DNA of 33,281 nt from Pseudomonadota bacterium (GTDB lineage: Bacteria > Pseudomonadota > Gammaproteobacteria > Burkholderiales > Burkholderiaceae_F): contig JAKOQB010000092.1 of assembly GCA_029778535.1 (NCBI GenBank), positions 1-33,281 on the forward strand, given 5' to 3'. The notes under the pieces were generated by a model. That model had not been told where the DNA came from, searched no databases, and saw nothing but the letters and a program-made list of their open reading frames with translations. Shown here in pieces: positions 27,473 to 33,281 of the stretch. Every line of letters starts with the position of its first letter. Within the stretch, counting starts at the first letter, position 1. The position numbers were made by a program, and so were the translations under genes.

Positions 27473-27801
27473 GCCACCAGCGGCGGCTGCGTCTCGTCGT
27501 CGACCCAGCGCAGGTACGGGCCGAACCCCGTGACCACCGGAACCGCGATGATCTCCGGCACCGTGTACGGATGCAGCTCGCGGATCGCCTGCTCCACCTC
27601 CGGGTAACGCTCGCGCGTGCACTTGATCAGCAGCGGGATCTCCACCGCGTCCTCGATCTCGCCTTCCCAGCGATAGGTCGACGCGACGGGCGCGAGCCGG
27701 TTCACGCAGGCGGCGCAGCGGTTCTCGACCAGCGTTCGCGCGATGCGCTCGGCGCTCGCTTCGTCCGGGCAATTGGTCAGCACGATCAGCACGTCCTTCA
27801 T
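27469..27801 (-). CDS. cutA: Divalent-cation tolerance protein CutA
   Basis: A 110-residue trimeric ferredoxin-like protein. Family motifs are IVLTNCPDEASAERIA, LVENRCAACVNRL, STYRWEGEIEDAVEIPLLIK and HPYTVPEIIAVPV. CutA1 is linked to copper and other divalent-ion tolerance in E. coli, but its exact function is unsettled. It is coupled to the ABC permease upstream and hslR downstream by ATGA overlaps at both ends. Confidence 0.95.
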   Translation of the reverse strand: MKDVLIVLTNCPDEASAERIARTLVENRCAACVNRLAPVASTYRWEGEIEDAVEIPLLIKCTRERYPEVEQAIRELHPYTVPEIIAVPVVTGFGPYLRWVDDETQPPLVA

Positions 27802-28628
27802 GTCAGCAGCCTCCGGCGCGTGAGCCCCAGTGCGATGTAGTAGCAGACCGCGAGATACGCAGCCAGCAGCGCGCAGTTGGGCGCGACGTGCTCGGGCGCG
27901 CGGCCGAGCACCAGCGGGCGCATGATCTCGACCGCCGCCGTCAGCGGCAGCCAGTGGGCGATCGCGCGCAGCCAGTCGGGCAGCTGCGACAGCGGGAAGA
28001 ACACGCCGCTGACAAACACCATCGGCGTCACCACCACCACGAAGTAGTTCGACAGCGTGTCATAGCCCTTCGCCACCGAGGTCACGATCAGCGCCATCGC
28101 CGAGAACACCAGCGCGACCAGGAACGCGACCGGAATCGCGAGCAGCGACAGCGGCGCGCGCACGATGTCGAGTGCCCAGATCACCGCCAGGATCGCCGCG
28201 CCGGTGAACGCCGCCTTGGTCGCCGCCCAGGCCAGCTCGCCGGCCAGGATGTCGTCGATCGAGGTCGGCGTGTTCATGATGCCGGCCCATGTCTTCTGCG
28301 TGTCGAGCCGCCCGAACGCGCCCCACAGCGATTCGAACTTGGCCGAATACATCACGCTCATGCAGATCGAGCCGCTGGCGAGGAACTGCAGGTAAGGGAC
28401 TCCGTCGATCTGCGGCAGCAGGCTGCCGAGCCCGTAGCCGAACGCGACCAGCGTAATCAGCGGCTCGACGATGTTCGACAGCACGCGCTCGGTCAAGTAC
28501 TTGCGCCATACGAGAAAATTGCGACGCCACACCGGCACGAAGCGCAGCGACGGGCGCGGCGGCGACCAGTGCGAACGGCGCGCGCCCGCCGGCGCCGCAA
28601 TCGCGGCCCCTTCTGAAAGGGAACTCAT
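27798..28628 (-). CDS. ABC-2 type transporter permease (NodJ-like)
   Basis: A 276-residue integral membrane protein with about six hydrophobic segments, among them [56 protein letters not shown] and [18 protein letters not shown]. The ABC-2 signature lies around [18 protein letters not shown]. The nearest named relatives are NodJ-type exporter permeases, but there is no nodulation context here. The ATG at 28628 overlaps the ATPase stop as ATGA; the frame is open upstream into the ATPase gene. Substrate unknown; general drug, lipid or polysaccharide export is inferred. Confidence 0.88.
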   Translation of the reverse strand: MSSLSEGAAIAAPAGARRSHWSPPRPSLRFVPVWRRNFLVWRKYLTERVLSNIVEPLITLVAFGYGLGSLLPQIDGVPYLQFLASGSICMSVMYSAKFESLWGAFGRLDTQKTWAGIMNTPTSIDDILAGELAWAATKAAFTGAAILAVIWALDIVRAPLSLLAIPVAFLVALVFSAMALIVTSVAKGYDTLSNYFVVVVTPMVFVSGVFFPLSQLPDWLRAIAHWLPLTAAVEIMRPLVLGRAPEHVAPNCALLAAYLAVCYYIALGLTRRRLLT

Positions 28629-29584
28629 GCGTCCTCCCTCATCTCGCGCCCGGTCAGCTTCAGGAACAGGTCCTCCAGATTCGCCGGGCGGTGCAGATAG
28701 CGCAGACCCGCACGGTCGGCGAGGTCGCGCAACAGCGCGGCCGGATCGGCCGCGTAGCAGAACGCGGTTTCGCCGGTGACTTCGAGCCGCGCCGCGTGCC
28801 GCTTGCCGACGTCGCGCGCCCACTCGGTCGCGCCGTCGCCGTAGACCTCGACCACGTGCGGTTCGATGTGCGCTGCGATCAGGTCGCGCGGCGCGCCTTC
28901 GGCGATCTTGCGTCCGCGGTCGATCACCGCCAGCCGGTCCGCGAGGCGCTCGGCCTCGTCCATGAAGTGCGTGGTCAGCAGGATCGTCTTGCCGCGCGCG
29001 AGCAACTGCTTCAGCCGCTCCCAGATCAGGTGCCGCGCCTGCGGATCGAGCCCGGTGGTCGGCTCGTCCATGAAGATGAAATCGGGGTCGTTGACGAGCG
29101 CGCGCGCCAGCGTCAGCCGCCGCTTCATGCCGCCGGACAGTTCCGGTATGCGCGCGTCGTGCTTGTGCGCAAGGCTGGCGAAGTCGAGCAGCGCGGGGAT
29201 GCGCGCGCGGACCACGTCGTCGCGCAGACCGAAGTAGCGGCCGTAGATAAGCAGATTCTCGGCGACCGTGAAATCGGGGTCGAGGTTGTCCATCTGCGGC
29301 ACGACGCCGACGCGCACGCGCGCTTCGCGCGCGCGCAGCGGCACCGGCTCATCGAGCAGGCGGATCTCGCCGCCGTCCGGATCGGTCAGCCCGAGGCACA
29401 AACGCAATGTGGTGGTCTTGCCGGCGCCGTTGGGACCGAGCAATGCGCAGCACTCGCCGCGGCCGATCTCGAACGAGAAGCCGTCGACCACGGTCGCATC
29501 GCCGTAGCGCTTGCGCAGGTCGCGCACGGCGAGCACCGCGTCGTGCGCGAGCGCGGCTGGTTCGCGGCGGGCTGCGGAATTCAT
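28625..29584 (-). CDS. ABC transporter ATP-binding protein (NodI/DrrA-like)
   Basis: A 319-residue ATPase for the adjacent ABC-2 permease. Walker A is GPNGAGKTT (about 50-58), the signature [16 protein letters not shown], Walker [14 protein letters not shown] and the H-loop [16 protein letters not shown]. The C-terminal 80 residues are the extra domain typical of DrrA/NodI exporters. The ATG at 29584 stands six to seven bases after the T-tract of the rplQ terminator and has no Shine-Dalgarno site, so how it is expressed is unclear. It heads the run ATPase-permease-cutA-hslR. Confidence 0.92.
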   Translation of the reverse strand: MNSAARREPAALAHDAVLAVRDLRKRYGDATVVDGFSFEIGRGECCALLGPNGAGKTTTLRLCLGLTDPDGGEIRLLDEPVPLRAREARVRVGVVPQMDNLDPDFTVAENLLIYGRYFGLRDDVVRARIPALLDFASLAHKHDARIPELSGGMKRRLTLARALVNDPDFIFMDEPTTGLDPQARHLIWERLKQLLARGKTILLTTHFMDEAERLADRLAVIDRGRKIAEGAPRDLIAAHIEPHVVEVYGDGATEWARDVGKRHAARLEVTGETAFCYAADPAALLRDLADRAGLRYLHRPANLEDLFLKLTGREMREDA

Positions 29585-29590
29585 CGGCGG

Positions 29591-29622
29591 AAAAGCACAA
29601 GGCCCGCGCGTGGCGGGCCTTG
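29591..29622 (-). terminator. Intrinsic terminator of the alpha operon, after rplQ
   Basis: Bases 29598-29607 and 29613-29622 form a perfect ten-pair stem (CAAGGCCCGC / GCGGGCCTTG) with a five-base loop, followed on the minus strand by TGCTTTT. It lies 28 bases after the rplQ stop and ends about seven bases before the start codon of the ABC ATPase gene. Confidence 0.85.
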
Positions 29623-29649
29623 CAGCTTATCGCAGGCGACGCTCGTCGC

Positions 29650-30045
29650 TTAGGTTTGTGCCTCTTCTGCGGCAGCTTCGACCGGCTGCGGACGATCGAC
29701 CAACTCCATCAGCGCCATCGGCGCGTTATCCCCGACCCGGAAGCCGAACTTCAGGATGCGGGTGTAGCCGCCGTTGCGCGACTGGTAGCGCGGGCCGATC
29801 TCGTTGAAGAGCTTCACGACCATCTCGCGGTCGCGCAGCCGGTTGAAGGCGAGGCGCTTGTTGGCGAGCGTCGGCTCCTTGCCGAGCGTGATCAGCGGCT
29901 CGATCACGCGCCGCAGTTCCTTCGCTTTCGGCAGCGTGGTCTTGATCAGCTCGTGCTTGAGCAGCGAGTTCGACATGTTGCGCAGCATCGCCAGGCGATG
30001 GCTGCTGGTGCGGTTAAGTTTCCGCAGTCCGTGACGGTGACGCAT
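29650..30045 (-). CDS. rplQ: 50S ribosomal protein L17
   Basis: A large-subunit protein near the exit tunnel. The 131-residue sequence begins [17 protein letters not shown], the invariant N-terminus, and includes [19 protein letters not shown]. The C-terminus ([11 protein letters not shown]) is an acidic tail common in betaproteobacteria. It is the last gene of the alpha operon and is followed by an intrinsic terminator. AAAGGAAG lies before the ATG. Confidence 0.98.
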   Translation of the reverse strand: MRHRHGLRKLNRTSSHRLAMLRNMSNSLLKHELIKTTLPKAKELRRVIEPLITLGKEPTLANKRLAFNRLRDREMVVKLFNEIGPRYQSRNGGYTRILKFGFRVGDNAPMALMELVDRPQPVEAAAEEAQT

Positions 30046-30122
30046 TCGTTCTTCCTTTCAGTCTTCGATGGGTCGGCTCTTCTATCCCGCGGGCGGGCCG
30101 ACTTGCATTCTCGCTTCTGCGG

Positions 30123-31103
30123 TTACTTTTCAAGGCCGGCGGGCGGCCAATTTTCCAGCTTCATCCCGAGCGTGAGCCCACGCGCTGCCAGCACTTCCTT
30201 GATCTCGTTCAGCGACTTGCGGCCGAGGTTCGGCGTCTTCAGCAGCTCGTTCTCCGTACGCTGGATCAGGTCGCCGATGTAATAGATGTTCTCGGCTTTC
30301 AGGCAGTTGGCCGAACGCACGGTCAGTTCCAGATCGTCGACCGGGCGCAGCAGGATCGGATCGACCTGCGGCGATACGCGCGCTGCCGAGATCGGCTCCG
30401 CCACGCCTTCCAGGGCGGCGAATACCGAGAGCTGCTCGACCAGGATGCGGGCCGACTGGCGCACCGCTTCTTCCGGCGTGATCGAGCCGTTGGTCTCGAT
30501 CGTCATCACCAGCTTGTCGAGGTCGGTGCGCTGCTCGACGCGGGCGCTTTCGACGGTGTACGACACGCGCTTGACCGGCGAGAACGACGCATCCATCACG
30601 ATGCGGCCGATCGTCTTCGAATGGTCCTCGCGGAACGCGCGTACGTTGCCCGGCACGTAGCCGCGGCCCTTCTCGACGCGGATCTGCATCTCGAGCCGGC
30701 CGCCGCCCGACAGGTGCGCGATCACGTGGTCGGGATTGATGATCTCCACGTCGTGCGGCAGCTCGATGTCGGCCGCGGTGACGAGGCCCTCGCCTTCCTT
30801 CTTCAGCGTCAGCGACACCTCGTCGCGGTTGTGCAGCTTGAACACGATGCCCTTCAGGTTCAGCAGGATGTCGACCACGTCCTCGCGCACGCCGTCGATG
30901 GTCGAGTATTCGTGCACCACGCCGGCGATCTGCGCCTCGGTCGGCGCGTAGCCGACCATCGACGACAGCAGGATGCGCCGCAGCGCGTTGCCGAGCGTGT
31001 GGCCGTAGCCGCGCTCGAAGGGCTCCATCGTGACGATGGCGGAGTTGGGACCGATCGATTCGACTTCGATCGCCCGCGGTTTCAGCAATGCGGTTGAGTT
31101 CAT
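30123..31103 (-). CDS. rpoA: RNA polymerase alpha subunit
   Basis: A 326-residue subunit that nucleates polymerase assembly and contacts promoter UP elements and activators. The N-terminal dimerisation domain covers about 1-230 ([18 protein letters not shown]) and the C-terminal domain about 250-326. In the latter, [11 protein letters not shown] and [13 protein letters not shown] contain the conserved DNA-contacting residues. The ATG at 31103 follows a GGGAT site. It is 77 bases before rplQ; upstream, a 140-base spacer with a GATC-rich inverted repeat separates it from rpsD. Confidence 0.99.
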   Translation of the reverse strand: MNSTALLKPRAIEVESIGPNSAIVTMEPFERGYGHTLGNALRRILLSSMVGYAPTEAQIAGVVHEYSTIDGVREDVVDILLNLKGIVFKLHNRDEVSLTLKKEGEGLVTAADIELPHDVEIINPDHVIAHLSGGGRLEMQIRVEKGRGYVPGNVRAFREDHSKTIGRIVMDASFSPVKRVSYTVESARVEQRTDLDKLVMTIETNGSITPEEAVRQSARILVEQLSVFAALEGVAEPISAARVSPQVDPILLRPVDDLELTVRSANCLKAENIYYIGDLIQRTENELLKTPNLGRKSLNEIKEVLAARGLTLGMKLENWPPAGLEK

Positions 31104-31169
31104 TGACGATCCCTTTCAATACCCTCGGCTCGTTACGCCGATAAGGCTGGTGGATGGTCCTGCAAACCA

Positions 31170-31238
31170 GTGATCTGTGATCCGTGATCCGTTGTCAAAT
31201 TGCGTTGTTCGGATCACAGATCACGAAAAACGGATCAC
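31170..31238. repeat. GATC-rich inverted repeat cluster between rpsD and rpoA
   Basis: A perfect 15-base inverted repeat pairs 31170-31184 with 31210-31224. The unit GTGATCCG recurs at 31177-31184 and 31184-31191, and its complement CGGATCAC at 31210-31217 and 31231-31238, so alternative pairings are possible. Six GATC sites lie in 65 bases. The cluster ends six bases after the rpsD stop, inside the alpha operon transcript. It may be an mRNA hairpin that tunes rpoA, or an inserted intergenic repeat. Confidence 0.75.
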
Positions 31239-31243
31239 GATTC

Positions 31244-31867
31244 TTATCTCGAGTACAGCTCGATCACGAGCGACTCGTTGACGTCCTGTGCCACGTCGCC
31301 GCGATCCGGCAACGCCTTGAACTTGCCTTCCATCTTCTTCGGGTCGACCTCGACCCACGACGGGAAGCCCGACTGCTCGGCGAGCGACAGCGCCTCGGCG
31401 ACGCGGTTCTGCTTCCTGGCCTTGTCGCGCACGCTGATCACGTCGCCGGGCTTGACCCACACCGACGGCACGTTGACGACTTCGCCGTTGACCGCGATCG
31501 CGCAATGCGACACCAGCTGGCGCGCCTCTGCGCGCGTCGAGCCGAAGCCCATCCGGTACACCACGTTGTCCAGCCGCGACTCGAGCAGCGCGATCAGGTT
31601 CTCGCCGGTGTTGCCCTTGCGGCGCTCGGCCTCGGCGAAGAAGCGGCGGAACTGCCGCTCGAGCACGCCGTACATGCGCTTGACCTTCTGCTTCTCGCGC
31701 AACTGCAGGCCGTAGTCGGACGTGCGCGCGCCCGAGGTGCGGCCGTGCTGGCCGGGCTTGGAGTCAGCCTTGCACTTGGTATCGAGCGCGCGCCGCGCGC
31801 TCTTCAGAAACAGGTCCGTGCCTTCGCGACGCGAAAGCTTCAGTTTTGCTCCGGTATGGCGAGCCAT
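31244..31867 (-). CDS. rpsD: 30S ribosomal protein S4
   Basis: Primary 16S rRNA-binding protein, 207 residues. The S4 domain is visible at [22 protein letters not shown] and ending near [11 protein letters not shown]. The N-terminus [19 protein letters not shown] carries a single cysteine, so it is the zinc-free form. In E. coli S4 also represses its own operon; whether that holds here cannot be seen. A 102-base spacer separates it from rpsK. Confidence 0.98.
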   Translation of the reverse strand: MARHTGAKLKLSRREGTDLFLKSARRALDTKCKADSKPGQHGRTSGARTSDYGLQLREKQKVKRMYGVLERQFRRFFAEAERRKGNTGENLIALLESRLDNVVYRMGFGSTRAEARQLVSHCAIAVNGEVVNVPSVWVKPGDVISVRDKARKQNRVAEALSLAEQSGFPSWVEVDPKKMEGKFKALPDRGDVAQDVNESLVIELYSR

Positions 31868-31969
31868 CGTTGTCTACCTATCCTGCAGATTCCTGCATTC
31901 AGTCCGCGCGCGATTACGCGGACACCAGATTGTCGAGACCCATCGGTATCGAACTCCCTCGAAAAACTC

Positions 31970-32380
31970 TTAGACGCGCCGGCGCTTGGGCGGACGGCAG
32001 CCGTTGTGCGGCACCGGCGTGATGTCCTGGATCGACGTGATCCGGAAGCCGCACGCATTCAGCGCACGCACGCTCGACTCGCGGCCGGGGCCGGGGCCCT
32101 TGATCCGCACTTCGAGATTCTTGACCCCGCACTCCAGCGCCGCACGGCCGGCCGACTCGGCGGCGACCTGCGCGGCGAACGGCGTCGACTTGCGCGAACC
32201 CTTGAAGCCCGCGCCGCCGCTCGATGCCCACGACAGCGCGTTGCCCTGGCGGTCGGTGATCGTGATGATCGTGTTGTTGAACGACGCGTGGATGTGCGCG
32301 ATGCCTTCGGCGACGTTCTTCTTGACCTTCTTGCGCACCCGCTGGGCGGCGACTTGCTGCGCGCTCGGATTCCTTGCCAT
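31970..32380 (-). CDS. rpsK: 30S ribosomal protein S11
   Basis: A 136-residue small-subunit platform protein. Conserved motifs are [55 protein letters not shown] and the C-terminal [18 protein letters not shown]. It starts 16 bases after rpsM. The N-terminal extension before VKKNVAEG is a few residues longer than in E. coli, as is common in betaproteobacteria. Confidence 0.98.
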   Translation of the reverse strand: MARNPSAQQVAAQRVRKKVKKNVAEGIAHIHASFNNTIITITDRQGNALSWASSGGAGFKGSRKSTPFAAQVAAESAGRAALECGVKNLEVRIKGPGPGRESSVRALNACGFRITSIQDITPVPHNGCRPPKRRRV

Positions 32381-32396
32381 GTGTACTGTCCCTCGC

Positions 32397-32768
32397 TTAG
32401 ACCGGTTTCTTCAGCGCCACGCCGGCCTTGCGCGGCCCCTTGCGCGTGCGCGCGTTGGTGCGCGTGCGCTGGCCGCGCACCGGCAGGCCCTTGCGATGGC
32501 GCACGCCGCGATAGCAGCCCAGATCGATCAAGCGCTTGATCGACAGTTGAATTTCACGCCGCAGATCGCCCTCGACCGGCACGCGGGCGATGGCGTCGCG
32601 GATGCGCTCGAGCTCGCCGTCGGTCAGCTCCTTCACCTTCTTGGTGAACGGCACGTTGACCGCCTCGAGGATCGCGCGCGCGCGCGCGCGGCCGATGCCG
32701 TAGATGGCGGTCAGGCCGATCTCGGCGTGCTGGTTCGGCGGAATGTTGATGCCTGCAATACGGGCCAT
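32397..32768 (-). CDS. rpsM: 30S ribosomal protein S13
   Basis: A 123-residue protein of the small-subunit head, contacting the P-site t[22 protein letters not shown] and [18 protein letters not shown] are invariant family stretches, and the basic C-terminus [14 protein letters not shown] is normal. It begins 12 bases after rpmJ and leads the rpsM-rpsK-rpsD-rpoA-rplQ block. Confidence 0.98.
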   Translation of the reverse strand: MARIAGINIPPNQHAEIGLTAIYGIGRARARAILEAVNVPFTKKVKELTDGELERIRDAIARVPVEGDLRREIQLSIKRLIDLGCYRGVRHRKGLPVRGQRTRTNARTRKGPRKAGVALKKPV

Positions 32769-32780
32769 TTTCGTCCCTCG

Positions 32781-32894
32781 TCAGCCTTGACGCTGCTTGT
32801 GCCGCGGGTCGGAACAGATCACTCGCACCACGCCCTTGCGCTTGATCACCTTGCACTTGCGGCACATCTTCTTCACGCTTGCCATGACTTTCAT
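32781..32894 (-). CDS. rpmJ: 50S ribosomal protein L36
   Basis: A 37-residue zinc-binding ribosomal protein. It starts [15 protein letters not shown] and ends DPRHKQRQG. The four zinc ligands are Cys11, Cys14, Cys27 and His32, so this is the zinc-containing form. It lies between infA and rpsM, the usual place. Confidence 0.96.
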   Translation of the reverse strand: MKVMASVKKMCRKCKVIKRKGVVRVICSDPRHKQRQG

Positions 32895-32910
32895 GGTCCT
32901 CTCCACCGCG

Positions 32911-33129
32911 CTACTTGGCGCGGAAAACGATCCTTGCCCTGCTCAGGTCGTACGGCGTCAGCTCCACCGTCACTTTGTCGCCCGGCAGGATGCGGATGTA
33001 GTGCATGCGCATCTTGCCGGAGATGTGGCCGAGCACCACATGCCCGTTCTCCAGCTTCACGCGAAAGGTCGCGTTCGGAAGATTCTCCAGAATCTCCCCC
33101 TGCATCTGGATGACGTCGTCCTTCGCCAT
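32911..33129 (-). CDS. infA: Translation initiation factor IF-1
   Basis: A 72-residue OB-fold factor that occupies the ribosomal A site during initiation. The sequence has [40 protein letters not shown] and [20 protein letters not shown] lies before the ATG. It sits between secY and rpmJ, as is typical of betaproteobacteria. Confidence 0.98.
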   Translation of the reverse strand: MAKDDVIQMQGEILENLPNATFRVKLENGHVVLGHISGKMRMHYIRILPGDKVTVELTPYDLSRARIVFRAK

Positions 33130-33149
33130 GCGCTCCCTTGGCCGGCTCC

Positions 33150-33281
33150 CTAGCGCGGCAGGCCGGGGCCGAAGCCCTTGAAGTTCGCCTTCTTCAGCAG
33201 CGACTCGTACTGATGCGTCATCAGGTACGCCTGCACCTGCGACATGAAGTCCATCGTCACCACCACCACGATCAGCAGCGA
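33150..33281 (-). CDS. secY: Preprotein translocase subunit SecY, C-terminal 43 residues
   Basis: Only the 3' end of the gene is in the window. The frame reads [20 protein letters not shown], then [18 protein letters not shown] and a PGLPR end before TAG. This is the last membrane helix and the cytoplasmic tail of SecY, which forms the protein-conducting channel. The stop is 20 bases before the infA start. Confidence 0.93.
   Translation of the reverse strand, partial: SLLIVVVVTMDFMSQVQAYLMTHQYESLLKKANFKGFGPGLPR

Noticed and set aside
28625..28628. Calling the exporter nodI/nodJ
   Set aside because: Only general similarity to the NodI/NodJ type; no nodulation genes are near, so symbols were not assigned.
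31170..31238. CRISPR-like array between rpsD and rpoA
   Set aside because: Units are eight bases, mostly inverted and without regular spacers; no cas genes are present.
31184..32539. 451-codon plus-strand frame across rpsD, rpsK and rpsM
   Set aside because: Covers three certain ribosomal protein genes on the other strand; no motif or ribosome binding site.

Overview
The window is a GC-rich, gene-dense chromosomal segment of a betaproteobacterium, most likely Burkholderiales or a close relative. The assignment rests on gene order and protein style: a mrcA / pilMNOPQ / aroKB / dgt / gltB block, a cyaY / lptM-lysA divergent pair, a cytochrome c4-like / ysxC-hemB divergent pair, and the end of the ribosomal alpha operon. 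No species can be named from the sequence alone. No tRNA, rRNA, CRISPR array, prophage or defence island was recognised.

Layout. (1) 1-6854, minus strand: gltB (3' end outside the window), a REP-associated tyrosine transposase (RAYT) with a hairpin repeat behind its stop codon, then dgt, aroB and aroK. (2) 6907-14034, minus strand: the type IV pilus operon pilM-N-O-P-Q, followed by a 666-residue Ig-like lipoprotein gene set between pilQ and aroK and closed by a strong intrinsic terminator. (3) 14035-14374: a divergent control region, then mrcA (PBP1A) on the plus strand. (4) 16813-18604: cyaY (minus) and lptM-lysA (plus). (5) 18553-20230, minus: msrQ and msrP, the periplasmic methionine sulfoxide repair pair; then guaC (plus). 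(6) 21440-25772: a dihaem cytochrome c (minus), and ysxC-hemB-corA-like-tlpA-like (plus). (7) 25784-27069: a promoter, a 36-codon small ORF with a strong ribosome binding site, and a Tat-exported transglutaminase-like protein. (8) 27083-29584, minus: an ABC-2 exporter (ATPase plus permease), cutA and hslR, joined by four-base ATGA overlaps. (9) 29591-33281, minus: rplQ, rpoA, rpsD, rpsK, rpsM, rpmJ, infA and the 3' end of secY.

Most genes are housekeeping: nitrogen assimilation (gltB), aromatic amino acid supply (aroKB), nucleotide control (dgt, guaC), envelope synthesis and protein repair (mrcA, lptM, lysA, msrPQ), haem (hemB) and translation. The accessory or unusual elements are the Ig-like lipoprotein in the pilus operon, the RAYT and its repeat, a GATC-rich inverted repeat between rpsD and rpoA, the small ORF upstream of the transglutaminase, an intrinsic terminator facing backwards between ysxC and hemB, two terminators that abut the next gene's start codon, and three genes with a -10-like hexamer exactly six bases before the start codon, suggesting leaderless mRNAs. 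I found no clearly undescribed multi-gene system; the Ig-like lipoprotein and the small ORF are the best candidates for new biology.
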